Shown: positions 26,201-32,796, numbered from the stretch's first letter. The stretch: DNA of 64,000 bases from Variovorax beijingensis (GCF_003951285.1 NZ_RXFQ01000008.1:248001-312000), one strand, 5' to 3'. Made by a program: numbers and translations. The notes: generated by a model not told the origin, from the sequence alone.

Positions 26201-27969
26201 CCGCAGGGCGCGATGTGCGCTACAGCAGCTTCTACGTGGCGGGCCCCGGGCTGCTCGAAGTGACGGCCGGGCGCGATCTGTACATGGCCGACAAGGCCGA
26301 GCTCAAGAGCATCGGCGCGGTCGCGAAGAACGCCGCGCCGGGCGAGCGCAGCAGCGGCGCGGGCATTGCCGTGGCCGCGGGCGTGGGTACCCGGGGGCTC
26401 GACTTCTCGGCCTTTGCGGCGCGCTACCTGGACCCCGCGAACCTGGCCGACGCGGGCCGGCCGCTGGCCGACCAGCCCGGCAAGGCCGTGGCGGTGTACA
26501 GCGGGCGTCTCACGCTCGCGCAATGGCTGCAGGAACAGTTCGGCTATGGCGGCGGCGAGGCCGGTGCGCCGGCCTACCTTGCGGACAAGCAGGCCGAGAT
26601 CGACCGCGCACGCGCCGCGGACGCCGCCTCCGGCAGCGGGGCGCCCAGCCGCGACCTGCAGCGCGAGTACGCCCAGCGCAGCCAGCTGCACCTGGTCAAC
26701 TGGCTCGAGGAGCGCTTCGGCGATGGCAAGCGCAATGGCCTGGGCCTGCGCTTCGACGCTGCCTCGATGGACGCACGCGCCTTCTTCGCGGGGCTGCCGG
26801 CCGAGCAGCAGCGCACCTTCCTGCGCCCGGTGTACTACGCCGAACTCAAAGCCGCCGGCCGCGAGTACAACGCCGCGGGCGGACCGCGCGAGGGCAGCTA
26901 CCTGCGCGGGCGCGAAGCCATCGCCACGCTGTTCCCGACGCACGACGCGAAGGGCCGGGCGATCGACTACCAGGGCGATCTGACGATGTTCAGCAGTGCG
27001 CTCTACTACGAGGACCGCGTGAACTCCGTGCCCACGACGCGGCCGAAGCCCGGCGTGAAGTACATCACCGAGGCGGAGTGGATCGCCCTCGGCCGGCCCA
27101 CCTACGCCACGCCGTACTACCAGGTGCAGGACGCGGGCATCCATACCGACTTCGGCGGCGACATCCGCGTGATGGTGCCGGGCGGGCGCACGCTGGTGGG
27201 CGTGGACGGCGGCTTCGTGCCGGGCGAGGGCTCGGGTGTGCTCACGCAGGGCACGGGCGACATCGAGATCTTCTCCAACGGCAGCATCCTGCTGGGCCAG
27301 AGCCGGGTCTTCACCACCTTCGGCGGCAACATCCTCGCGTGGTCCGCGCAGGGCGACATCAATGCGGGCCGCGGCTCCAAGTCGACCGTGGTCTACACGC
27401 CGCAACGGCGCGTCTACGACGACGTGGGCCTGGTGACGCTGTCGCCGACCACGCCCAACACCGGCGCGGGCATTGCCACGCTGAACCCGGTGCCCGAGGT
27501 GCCGCCGGGCGACATCGACCTGATCGCGCCGCTGGGCACCATCGATGCGGGCGAGGCCGGCATCCGTGTCTCGGGCAACGTGAACCTGGCGGCACTGCGC
27601 GTGGTGAACGCGGAGAACATCCAGGTGAAGGGCGAGGCCGTGGGCATTCCGGTGGTGGCGGCGGTGAATGTGGGCGCGCTCTCCAATGCCAGCGCGGCAG
27701 CGTCGCAGGCCGCCACCGCCGCGCAGGATGCGGTGCAGCGCGAGCGCGCGGCGCAGCGGCAGGCGCTGCCCTCGGTGTTCACGGTGCGCGTGCTGGGCTT
27801 CGGGAACGAAGGGGCGGGCGAGGGCGGCAACAGCAGCGCGCCGCCCCCCCGGGACTCGCGCGCCGCCTACGACCCGCAGGGCGTGGTGCAGGTGCTCGGC
27901 GCCGGCACGCTGACGGCCGCGCAGATGCAGTCGCTGACTCCGGGCGAACGCGGCGGGCTCGAGCGCTGA
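14239..27969 (+). CDS. Giant TpsA/FHA-like exoprotein of 4576 residues with TPS domain and DUF3739 C-terminus
   Basis: A single uninterrupted 4576-residue protein. An extended N-terminus leads to a signal peptide cleaved near residue 55 (AAASGAHA|QQ). The haemagglutination-activity/TPS domain covers about residues 150-300, with VNRNGIVFSGG as the NPNG-type motif and LNWESFNVG. The rest is repetitive beta-helix-like sequence with unusual AGTVLP-type islands. It ends in the DUF3739 block (YYAELKAAGREYN, YLRGREAIATLFP, LPSVFTVRVLGFGNE). By family knowledge it is secreted by the TpsB at 28159 and displayed or released. There is no CDI toxin, kinase or lectin domain. A tandem paralogue is at 1-7607. 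A terminator follows at 27996. The P. aeruginosa PdtA protein is recalled as similar in size and context. Confidence 0.92.
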   Translation: MKKHEPMEVRMQRSSTVSRRNTNSSFSFPEVRLTPLVHAIALMLAAGAAASGAHAQQAFSGAWMAQKNMAQNAAIATGRLPNGMPASALTSPQAQQQRANEQLQRSIGNLNLAARGIAAQQAAQEAARRAALASGSSVPDGLAEGGLRVDTASLTAGWANANAPVQTTQPDGRTQVTVTQTGERAILNWESFNVGRNTTLRFEQQPSWAVLNRVNDPKARPSQIQGQIQADGTVMVVNRNGIVFSGGSQVNTRNLLASAVGMTDAQFNRGLYSQALGTGHVPTLANDLAATPTSSSNGNATADVIVEAGARIETRRPQSVTEGGGYVLLAGREAHNRGTIITPGGQTTLAAGDSFVIRRGLGTDGNQQSSTRGNEVIVARNEGSSAGRVSNTGLIQALTGDITLTGHTVEQAGVLVSSTSVNTRGTLHLSAAGDADARVTLAPGSVSAVLLDESNATALDVQRDTLVKESVVLSDGAYNRRDQSLVQIASSGDVAFDADSMTLATGGQVNVNAARRIQLADRAAIDVAGAVGVSVAMASNNVEVNVQGNEQRDAPGNRDSRNLNNANLWIDRRYLVRVPAGTNGYATDRWYTGGGLLEVSGYLNTGGHGIGEWAASGGTVAFGGGELVARAGSAINVSGGSLDVQTGMLKQSWLKGKDGRLYNLSSAPGDMLYDGVYRGFESPHERWGKNTTEFFYNPLIAPRERLENGYTVGRDAGRVIVGTKSAVLEGHIEATVFQGDRQRNAPDAGLDGYRQSQVAAPRAGQLVIGQLQPALDSGTGMLRDSPQAAAERIDIGAVQRIAHGLQLDDALPAELEGKIGIDADWLNGLRLGNFRAYAQGGISVDADMAVGNGGSIALHATQVDVNANLSARGGSIALGNMVGRLQTGSTTNWLDQPIAAALPEGYTPGVTVARGVTLDTRGLWTNLRTNPTDIGGLPYMNGGSVSIASTGDLRLHAGSVIDTSSGAALMADASMQGGRGGDITLRSSQDDSTGRGAGALLLDGELRGHGFKGGGTLTLDTGIGIAIGGGLLAQPGQLSAGEAVPVHLTLAEAFTIPAGTVLPQDFSYIANTVAPGEALKVAPMFTAARSYTVAADWVVPAATVAWEYVYVTARSGTLYPSGSTVPAGTELVNISGKMAPGYVVPADAFPNGMPVPDYTATVAAGTPFSREVVLGEGALLMAGNRLPTDVAVKPLLVLDDSLFRNGFSRYAVTAQQGVQVANGARIDVAMPVLRADPAAALATATGTDPAAVLQPWLPPLWQEDPRKGVLTQRAGADLALTAGSVYSQAPLIVGHGSAISVDPGRSLTLTGNGQITIDGTLNAWGGRIGVLPGSFGTGDDANRPSGAANATSIWIGDDAVLDAAGRATTAVDSRGRVYGHVGEGGRIEIGAAYVADARQVDAADAFVVLRPGARLDASGASARLDLPGRGAIDVATDGGVISLSSYRGLFLDGDMRAAAGGAGAAGGTLALNLETPNYGVVGRQDLKGINVDDAVRVARELVLAQVQGESGLSAELAPGEREAALAYGRARIGVDRIGAGGFDNLSLMANGLVSFDGNVDLRLGQSLRLTASAMGLTEDSSAGTQVRLAAPSIRLAGSTRGQAESYIMPNPVRGSQNSGAGAGALGLPLVAEGSGLALDAQLIDIVGQVNMGARGTIVQNAGDALKVERTAFDRIVMRAGGDLRLSQAAAFYTPGSLKLAASQIYPAMNDSGSFVVGERGAFNEAGTLQREFDPARSLDIERIDPSAALPAQPYSVFGRLSFAAATVNQGGVVRAPLGEIVLGAVAAPVLSGEINLLPGSVTSVSANGLTMPYGGTLDGLSYVHDGKDVVWKGVGNDPSVTLAAHAVNVQQGAVLDLSGGGELTGAAFLVGRGGSTDARMNPLVQTSARGSFTLPGLATNPVYAIVPGAQAGYAPLVNEHGAGDPALGRQITIGAGVPGLPAGTYTLLPSTFALLPGAFRVELNGLAPNLPPAGVTVPMRNGSYAAAAQFGTAGTAIRDTLPTQVFLTPADTLRSYSQYNETSYASFAIAQAERNGVPRPLLERDAKMLRFDLAAPERLGAIGEAPALRFAGQVDYTPATGGFGGSALLVGGYRMDYELLADGAAPTPGFTGVSLHASALNAIGAPRLGIGGLPSAAYTDYTGSSQRANIARFLTGAGSIVLREGAVLRAGEVYLVTNTKAGGIVVEQGAGINTLGRGRAAWDSRDGFVYVPGTASVLAVSNGWLDLLAPEFSRSPDDGGGRIDIGACATGSLCQGITQLYSEGTIAASTDQSFELRDAARYGTRNLVLSVGGINVGSEAALADAATRNALPPGLTLNQGILDRLLRGDTSSGAPALENLVLTARDAVNFYDSVELSTIDPATGRSSLERLVLGAPAIYGAGDANALARIHTGILVWNGATTPPGLVATGGAGTGSGRLQIDANQIEFGYGPGSRPDTIHGMDRLILGFGDVVFNASERITSNHTGSLSVHQSQGAWDDALKGYAFTGGNLRIQTPLLTGQAGSVNKIKAGGDIVLAAPAGGAAPALQGQALAEALGAEIGLDAGGNLTLDSRIALPSGKLTASAGRDLRLEDGAQLDLAGRRIDFFDVPKYSWGGDAILESRGGDVRQSAGSRIDLSAEQNRAGKLTVLALGEGAGTVALHGTIAGASSGGYDAGGTRVPYAAGGADIRGQHIDDFAGLNRRLTEGGVIGSRSFQLKQGDLAVGDELRAREISVSVDGGRLTVNGTVDTSGEQAGSIRLAARNGVTIGGAAVLDAHSRVLRTDSYGQVIEAPNRAMIEIDAGSGRLVLESGARMDVRAGTDGTAQALGTVELSAQRLGGARGNDIAIDAGGQVRIDGARAVTVNGFWTYKDAEPGTDAAADGRPYQVVNQAYLDAKHADSVAFMGNVRGNGDLMNTRLAGLRAYGDAFHLRPGVAIVSATPDGDLHIDGDIDLSGHRYASVNPHTQQTGVHGSGEAGALVLRAGGNLNVYGSITDGFDTSALQPTPSDRGWVLIKGRVPWGGDVVVPRGDMVELAEGTFFQPGRTLNYALPMQAMGLRAGTVLATAATLTADFVLPVGTVLGGAVRDAAGNVLHAAGTVLAQAVTLRAGMKLDAGNRLPGDARVAAMTWPAGVPLPFPPGAINDTPSPDYNGDGLPDQPANGVILAGSLKLAKGAVVPAETLVKLPGDVDFVNLRPAGAGGDQGRNLALAPMLAEGSQSWSMRLVAGADTQAADSRALRARRTSGQLLLADTHYGMGSGLALQLPTPGVPGQFYWMGDSLNQIGYAPGTLINLDEWGGEEAVLAINDWGLGNLVTWAPEGEQPKTVPLPATQQLFSVLRTGTGDLDLLAGGDFTMSSPYGVYTAGTQAKGVAAAYNLPRARADDTVLGADGAAYEPFVDGGAQSLYRAWYPEHGGNVLVRAQGDVRGDLIGRPGNQVRTDAIGVIRPMGASTDVGNWLWRQGTGSAVAGAEGVPTAWWINFGSYVPGPSTAYDLFGTVPFMTGFTGIGTLGGGNLVLEAGGDAGMLTRRMDLAGNFVPRSTGLNLVVGSTGRVSADGGQLALTGGGDLDVRIGGGLNPVAELRAFPNSAEITPQTTYKGARPDLNSTFVNLRGALRMQAGSVGGIELRFDRADPEESRAYQVYTATSSIAGGGPMLVPGDAAVQIDARGDLVLGSVADAGRVAQFNNGTPFVGEGVQRPGDGYSWFSLWTPASGIDLFSAGGNLAPSSAIAGYRDRGDAQPTDGRFVMPSMFRAVAASGSLYYGNSITGTVDGTNKPVQPGTGVMLAPPPAGPQFAHAGAGQLELMAGDSVYAGGYSFTQSGADPADLPTPFNPGFSGSLEQTWFGMRKLSNVSPDALAPTVFLNPFRPGEGNQVYPLFSLGSPSVSGHSVPGQQPARFYALEGDLIGVRTGSVVYRGRGSSIGVPGELPTWYEGGGPVALRAGRDIVNAGNGLGEYEEAPVGALGWTTQINRADASAPLKPVSVELGSARGNLIVHNNPDDVSVVSAGRDVRYSSFYVAGPGLLEVTAGRDLYMADKAELKSIGAVAKNAAPGERSSGAGIAVAAGVGTRGLDFSAFAARYLDPANLADAGRPLADQPGKAVAVYSGRLTLAQWLQEQFGYGGGEAGAPAYLADKQAEIDRARAADAASGSGAPSRDLQREYAQRSQLHLVNWLEERFGDGKRNGLGLRFDAASMDARAFFAGLPAEQQRTFLRPVYYAELKAAGREYNAAGGPREGSYLRGREAIATLFPTHDAKGRAIDYQGDLTMFSSALYYEDRVNSVPTTRPKPGVKYITEAEWIALGRPTYATPYYQVQDAGIHTDFGGDIRVMVPGGRTLVGVDGGFVPGEGSGVLTQGTGDIEIFSNGSILLGQSRVFTTFGGNILAWSAQGDINAGRGSKSTVVYTPQRRVYDDVGLVTLSPTTPNTGAGIATLNPVPEVPPGDIDLIAPLGTIDAGEAGIRVSGNVNLAALRVVNAENIQVKGEAVGIPVVAAVNVGALSNASAAASQAATAAQDAVQRERAAQRQALPSVFTVRVLGFGNEGAGEGGNSSAPPPRDSRAAYDPQGVVQVLGAGTLTAAQMQSLTPGERGGLER

Positions 27970-27995
27970 GCGACCGGCGCCGCGAACCGCGACCC

Positions 27996-28024
27996 AAGGC
28001 CTCCCGCAGGGGAGGCCTTTTTTC
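27996..28024 (+). terminator. Rho-independent terminator after tpsA
   Basis: A perfect 10-bp stem AAGGCCTCCC (27996-28005) and GGGAGGCCTT (28010-28019), with a four-base GCAG loop, runs directly into a T-tract (TTTTTT, 28018-28023). It lies 27 bp after the tpsA stop and just before the tpsB promoter motif, so tpsB is probably transcribed from its own promoter. Confidence 0.9.
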
Positions 28025-28028
28025 TTGA

Positions 28029-28080
28029 TGAAGTTTTCGTGACAAACAGCAGTCGTTGCGTACGCCACGCGTCTAGGTAA
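28029..28080 (+). promoter_or_regulatory. Candidate dedicated ECF-sigma promoter of the tpsB operon
   Basis: The 16-bp word TGAAGTTTTCGTGACA at 28029-28044, then GCAGTCG at 28049-28055, repeats the element before tpsA. GTCTAGG at 28071 is at the same distance as GTCATAG upstream of tpsA. It begins immediately after the tpsA terminator and about 80-130 bp before tpsB. The leader between it and tpsB also holds a small hairpin (GGCTC 28103-28107 with GAGCC 28116-28120). Confidence 0.55.
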
Positions 28081-28158
28081 CGGTACGCAGCAGCGACATG
28101 AAGGCTCTCCATCATGAGCCGCTGCAAGCGAGCTTCATCCTTGAGAACCGAGCTGTAA

Positions 28159-29784
28159 ATGCATGACATGAAGAAGAACGGCCCACCGATGTGCTGGAGA
28201 GCGGTGTGGCTGGCAGTGATGGCATTGGGCGCCCCGGCGGCGGCCTTGGCCCAGGCGTCCCCGCCCGCGAGCGCGGCCACCGCCGAACCGGCCCGCAAGG
28301 TCGACATTGCCGAGTACATCGTCCGCGGCAACACCGTGCTGGATGCCCGCGCCATCGAGAAGGCGGTCACGCCGTTCCTCGGGCCCGAGCGCACGCTGAA
28401 GGACGTGGAGGCCGCGCGCGATGCGCTGCTCGCGGCCTACCAGGCGGCGGGCTACCAGTCGGTGTACGTCGACCTGCCCGAGCAGCAGGTGACGCAGGGC
28501 GTGGTGTTCCTGCAGGTCAACGAGACCCGCGTGGGCCGCGTGCGCGTGGTGGGCGCGGAATACAACTCGCCGCTCGACGTGCGCGACCAGGTGCCGGCGC
28601 TGAAGGAGGGCGGCGTGCCCGACTTCAACAAGGCCCAGACCGAGCTCGCCGCGCTCAACCGCAGCCCCCGGCGGCAGGTGATGCCGCTGGTGCGCCAGGG
28701 CGCGATGCCGGGCACCATGGACGTCGACCTCAAGGTCCAGGACTCGAGCCCGTGGCGCGCCAGCCTCGGCCTCAACAACGACTACAGCGCCGACACGCGC
28801 AAGCTGCGCGCCACCGCCTCGCTGGGCCACGACAACCTCTGGCAGCTGGGCCACAGCGCCTCCATCAGCTTCTTCGGCGCGCCGCAGGACCTCAGCCAGA
28901 CCCAGGTGATCTCGGCCTCGTATGCCGCGCCGCTGCCGGGCACCAACTGGAGCCTGGAGGCCAGCGCCTTCGTGTCCGACAGCAACGTGGCCACGGTGGG
29001 CGGCACCGACGTGCTCGGCAAGGGCCACTCGATCGGCCTGAAGGCCACCTACACCGTGCCCAGTGCTGGCAATTGGTGGCACGCGTTCAGCGTCGGCGTC
29101 GACTTCAAGAACAACAAGGAGGCGCTGAGCCTGAACGGCAGCGCCGACACCGTGCCGCTCAAGTACGCGCCGATCACTCTGTCGTACACGGGCTTTCGGC
29201 AATCGGACAAGAGCCAGTACGGCGTGGGCATTTCGCTGGTGGTGGGCACCAGCAGCTCGTTCAAGTACGGCAGCGACTGGGCCGCGTTCGACTACGAGCG
29301 CTACAAGGCCTCGCCGAGCTTCATGGTGCTGAAGACCGATCTCAACGGCACGCATACCTTCGACGGCGGCCAGCAGGTGGCCTTCCGCTTCAACGGCCAG
29401 ATGACCGATTCGCCGCTGGTGTCGAGCGAGCAGATCGCCGGCGGCGGCATGAACTCGGTGCGCGGCTATCTCTCGGCCGAAGCCACCGGCGACTACGGCG
29501 TGGTCGGCTCGCTCGAACTGCGCAGCCAGCCGCTGACCTTCCTTGGCAGCACGGTCGAGAACTGGCGCGTCTATGCCTTCGCCGATGCGGCGCGGCTGCG
29601 CCTGAAGAGCCCGCTGCCCGAGCAGGACGACCGCTTCTCGCTGTACTCGGTGGGCCTGGGCACCACCTTCAAGGTGGGGCAGTACCTCGCGGGGCGCGTC
29701 GACATCGGCTATCCGCTGGTCGACGGTCCGCGCACGAAGAAGCACGACACGCGCGTGAATTTCAGCCTCACCGCGAGCTACTGA
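28159..29784 (+). CDS. TpsB outer-membrane transporter (ShlB/FhaC/HecB family)
   Basis: A 541-residue protein with a signal peptide (to about residue 32, AAALAQA). Two POTRA-like domains follow (about residues 46-195; first with YIVRGNTVLDARAIEKAV). The C-terminal 16-strand barrel region includes the family motif NSVRGY near residue 435 and terminal Tyr. The Omp85/TpsB family threads an unfolded TpsA through the outer membrane. The natural cargo is the upstream TpsA and probably its paralogue. It is the first gene of a long operon with exbB-exbD-tonB. The ATG at 28168 (MKKNG) is an equally possible start; neither has a clear Shine-Dalgarno. Confidence 0.92.
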   Translation: MHDMKKNGPPMCWRAVWLAVMALGAPAAALAQASPPASAATAEPARKVDIAEYIVRGNTVLDARAIEKAVTPFLGPERTLKDVEAARDALLAAYQAAGYQSVYVDLPEQQVTQGVVFLQVNETRVGRVRVVGAEYNSPLDVRDQVPALKEGGVPDFNKAQTELAALNRSPRRQVMPLVRQGAMPGTMDVDLKVQDSSPWRASLGLNNDYSADTRKLRATASLGHDNLWQLGHSASISFFGAPQDLSQTQVISASYAAPLPGTNWSLEASAFVSDSNVATVGGTDVLGKGHSIGLKATYTVPSAGNWWHAFSVGVDFKNNKEALSLNGSADTVPLKYAPITLSYTGFRQSDKSQYGVGISLVVGTSSSFKYGSDWAAFDYERYKASPSFMVLKTDLNGTHTFDGGQQVAFRFNGQMTDSPLVSSEQIAGGGMNSVRGYLSAEATGDYGVVGSLELRSQPLTFLGSTVENWRVYAFADAARLRLKSPLPEQDDRFSLYSVGLGTTFKVGQYLAGRVDIGYPLVDGPRTKKHDTRVNFSLTASY

Positions 29785-29855
29785 TTTCCGCCGCCCCGAA
29801 TTTCCATTTCCTTCATTTCTTGTCTCTCTCTACGAGCTTTCCGGAGAACCCTGTC

Positions 29856-31661
29856 ATGCGACGCATCCTTTTCATCGTGCTCACGCTGCTGAGCACGCTC
29901 CTGCCGGGCCTGGCCCATGCCTGGTGGCAAGCCGAGTGGTCCTACCGCAAACCCGTCACCATCGACGGCGGCCCGCAGGCCGGGGCCATCGGCAGCGACG
30001 CCGGCCGCGTGCCGGTGCTGGTTCGCCTGCACACGGGCAACTTCAAGTTCGAGGGCGTGAGCGAGACCGGCGCCGACCTGCGCTTTGTCGCAGCCGACGA
30101 CAAGACCGTGCTGAACCACCAGATCGAGCAGTTCGATCCGCTGCTGGGCATGGCGCTCATCTGGGTCGACGTGCCCAACGTCTCGGCAGGAACGCCTCAG
30201 AAGCTGTGGATGTACTACGGCAACCCGAAGGCTCCCGCATCGGGCAACGGCCAGCGCAGCTTCGACCCCGACTACACGCTGGTCTACCACTTCGCCGAAG
30301 CCGCCGTGCCGCCGCGCGACACCACGGCCTACGGCAACAACGGCCAGACCGCGGCCGTGCCGGTCGAGGGCACGGTGATCGGCAAGGGCGCCCAGCTGGG
30401 CAGCGGCCCACTGATGCTGCCCGCGACGCCATCGCTCGCCGTGCAGGCGGGCGGCGCGCTGACGTTCTCGGCCTGGGTCCGTCCCGACCAGCTCGGCGCG
30501 CGCCAGGCGATCTATGCGCGCCGCGACGGCGCCGGCGAGTTCGTCGTCGGCATCGACCAGGGCGTGCCCTTCGTGCAGGTCAACGGCCAGCGCAGCGCGC
30601 CCGGCCAGCCGATCCAGGCCGGCCAATGGTCGCACCTGGCCGTCAAGGCCGAGGGCGAGAGCATGGCGCTGTACGTGGGCGGCCGGCCCACGGTGTCGCT
30701 GGCAGCCCGGATGCCGGCGCTGAACACCGCGGGTGCCCTTGGCGCCGACGCCCCGGCAGCCACGCCCGCTGCGCAAGGTGCGCAGGCTGCCGCTGCCTTC
30801 GCGCCGTTCAATGGCGCGATCGACGAAGTGCGGTTCTCGAAGGTGGCGCGCGCCGACGCGCTGCTGCTGGCCGATGCGGTGTCGCAGGGTGCCGAGTCGC
30901 GCCTCACCGTGTTCGGTGCCGACGAGCAGCAGGCCGGCAAGAGCCACTTCGGCTTCATCCTGGCCGCGATGCCGCTGGACGCCTGGGTCGTCGTGGGCCT
31001 GCTGGGCCTGATGATGGTGCTGTCGTGGGCCATCATGATCGGCAAGGGCCGCAGCTATGGCGCCACCTCGCGCGCCAACGCGGCCTTCATCGAGCACTTC
31101 CGCGAAGCCGCCGGCGCGCCGCTCGACCGCCTGGCCGTGAGCAACACGGTGCCGCAGGAGGTGCGTGCCGACTCGTCGCTGTGGCGCCTGTACGAAGTGG
31201 CCATCGACGAGATGCGCCGCCGCCACGACCGCGGCTACGACCTGAGTGCCGTCTCGAGCGCCACCATCGGCGCCATCCGAGCCGCCATGGACGGCGTGAT
31301 GGTGCGCGAGACCGAGCGCATGTCCAAGCGCATGAACTGGCTTTCCACCACCATCGAGGGCGCGCCCTACGTGGGCCTCTTCGGCACCGTGATCGGCATC
31401 ATGCTGGTGTTCGTGGTCGCTGCAATGGCCGGCGCGGTGGACATCAACTCGGTGGCCCCCGGCATGGCGGCCGCGCTGCTGTGTACCGCGGCCGGCCTGG
31501 GCGTCGCGATTCCGGCGCTGTTCGGCTACAACTGGCTCGCTTCGCGCTCGGACGCCATCGGCGCCGACATGGCCGTGTTCGTCGACGAGTTCGTCACGCG
31601 CCTGGCGGAAGAGCAGGGCGAGGGCCGCTCGCTGCCGGTGGCTGTCGCCAAGCGCGCCTGA
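29856..31661 (+). CDS. DUF2341-LamG-MotA/TolQ/ExbB fusion proton-channel protein
   Basis: A 601-residue protein with a signal peptide (cleaved after GLAHA, residue 22) and a clear Shine-Dalgarno (CCGGAGAA). Residues about 23-130 are a DUF2341 domain (WQAEWSYRKPVTID, KLWMYYGNP). Residues about 145-335 are LamG/concanavalin-like (LTFSAWVRPDQLGARQAIYA, FNGAIDEVRFSKVARADALL). A membrane helix at about 372-397 leads into an ExbB core with EGAPYVGLFGTVIGIMLVF near residue 500 and a final membrane helix pair. ExbB pentamers conduct protons to energise TonB. The periplasmic lectin-like front half is absent from ordinary ExbB and suggests sensing or anchoring. It is followed 12 bp later by exbD. Confidence 0.88.
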   Translation: MRRILFIVLTLLSTLLPGLAHAWWQAEWSYRKPVTIDGGPQAGAIGSDAGRVPVLVRLHTGNFKFEGVSETGADLRFVAADDKTVLNHQIEQFDPLLGMALIWVDVPNVSAGTPQKLWMYYGNPKAPASGNGQRSFDPDYTLVYHFAEAAVPPRDTTAYGNNGQTAAVPVEGTVIGKGAQLGSGPLMLPATPSLAVQAGGALTFSAWVRPDQLGARQAIYARRDGAGEFVVGIDQGVPFVQVNGQRSAPGQPIQAGQWSHLAVKAEGESMALYVGGRPTVSLAARMPALNTAGALGADAPAATPAAQGAQAAAAFAPFNGAIDEVRFSKVARADALLLADAVSQGAESRLTVFGADEQQAGKSHFGFILAAMPLDAWVVVGLLGLMMVLSWAIMIGKGRSYGATSRANAAFIEHFREAAGAPLDRLAVSNTVPQEVRADSSLWRLYEVAIDEMRRRHDRGYDLSAVSSATIGAIRAAMDGVMVRETERMSKRMNWLSTTIEGAPYVGLFGTVIGIMLVFVVAAMAGAVDINSVAPGMAAALLCTAAGLGVAIPALFGYNWLASRSDAIGADMAVFVDEFVTRLAEEQGEGRSLPVAVAKRA

Positions 31662-31673
31662 GGCCGCAACGCC

Positions 31674-32087
31674 ATGGCAAACAGTGCAGCCAAGTTCGCC
31701 GTGCGCAAGCGCACGGGCGGCATCAACATCACGCCCTTCGTCGACGTGCTGCTGGTGGTGCTGGTGATCTTCATCCTCACCAGCAACGCCAGCATCCCGG
31801 GCATCAAGGTCGACCTGCCGAAGGCCAGCGCCTCCGTCGCGCTGGAGAAGCCCAAGACCAAGGCCATCACCATCGACAACGCGGGCAACGTGTTCCTCGA
31901 CGCCTATCCGGTGACGCTGCCGGAGCTCGAAGAACGCCTGCGCACCGAGAAGGCGCTCGCGCCGGACTTTCCGGTGATCGTGCGCGGCGATGCCAGCGTG
32001 CAGTACGCCAAGGTGATCGACGTGCTCGACCTGCTGCGCCGCATCGAGCTGAACCAGATCGGCCTCGTGACCGGCAAGCAGAAGTGA
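31674..32087 (+). CDS. exbD: ExbD/TolR-family proton-channel subunit
   Basis: A 137-residue protein with a short basic N-terminus, one membrane helix with the catalytic Asp (INITPFVDVLLVVLVIFI), and a periplasmic domain (GIKVDLPKASAS, VIVRGDASVQYAKVIDVLDL). The length and motif match ExbD. It partners with the fused ExbB (12-bp spacing upstream) and the TonB 10 bp downstream. Together they form a private energy-coupling complex for this locus. Confidence 0.93.
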   Translation: MANSAAKFAVRKRTGGINITPFVDVLLVVLVIFILTSNASIPGIKVDLPKASASVALEKPKTKAITIDNAGNVFLDAYPVTLPELEERLRTEKALAPDFPVIVRGDASVQYAKVIDVLDLLRRIELNQIGLVTGKQK

Positions 32088-32097
32088 GGGGCGGAGC

Positions 32098-32796
32098 GTG
32101 AAACCTCGCGATCCGACTTCCGGACTCTGGCGCCGCTGGGGCGGGGTGGTCATCGGCCTGGCGATCCTTGCCGCGCTGGTGGCCCTGGTCTGGCATCTGC
32201 TGTCCGACACCGCAAGCACCAAGCGCGTGGTGGCCGACGCGCCGATGCTGATGCTGCCACCCCCGCCGCCGCCGCCGCCGGAGCCCGAGAAGCTGCCCGA
32301 GCCAGAGCCGGAAAAGATCAAGCCCGAAGTGGTCGAGCGCGAGCCCAAGCCGGTCGAGCCGCTGGAGCCGCCCAAGGACGATGCGCCGCCCAGTCCGTCG
32401 AAGGACCTGGGCGACCCGGTGACCATGGACAGCGCCGCGCAAGCAGGCAACGACGCCTTCGGCATCCAGGCCGGCAGCGGCGGCGGCATGAGCGGCACCG
32501 GTGCCGGCGGCGGCCTGGGCAGCGGCTCGTATGCGCGCTATGTATCAAGCCTCCTGCAGCAGGCCCTGTCGCGCGACCCGCGCACGCGCCAACTGGTGTT
32601 CGACGACATCCAGATCGACCTGTGGCTTGGGGCCGACGGCAAGACCACGCGGGTCCAGCTGGTGCGCGGCACCGGCACCAGCGATATCGACGACACCGTG
32701 CTCGCGCTGATCCGCAACCTCGACCGGGTCGACGAGAAGCCGCCGGCTTCGCTGCGCTTTCCGATGCGCGTGTCCATGAAGGGGCGCCGGCCATGA
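32098..32796 (+). CDS. tonB: TonB-like energy transducer
   Basis: A 232-residue protein beginning at GTG (32098), preceded by GGGGCGGAG. One membrane helix (about residues 15-37) is followed by the classic Pro/Glu/Lys-rich spacer (LPPPPPPPPEPEKLPEPEPE), a Gly-rich linker, and a TonB-C-like domain (about 145-230; IQIDLWLGADGKTTRVQLVR, GTGTSDIDDTVLALIR). TonB transmits the ExbBD proton-motive signal to outer-membrane proteins. No TonB-dependent receptor is in this operon, so its target is not obvious. Its C-domain pattern is shared with the STN protein at 11830. The stop overlaps the next start (ATGA). Confidence 0.88.
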   Translation: MKPRDPTSGLWRRWGGVVIGLAILAALVALVWHLLSDTASTKRVVADAPMLMLPPPPPPPPEPEKLPEPEPEKIKPEVVEREPKPVEPLEPPKDDAPPSPSKDLGDPVTMDSAAQAGNDAFGIQAGSGGGMSGTGAGGGLGSGSYARYVSSLLQQALSRDPRTRQLVFDDIQIDLWLGADGKTTRVQLVRGTGTSDIDDTVLALIRNLDRVDEKPPASLRFPMRVSMKGRRP

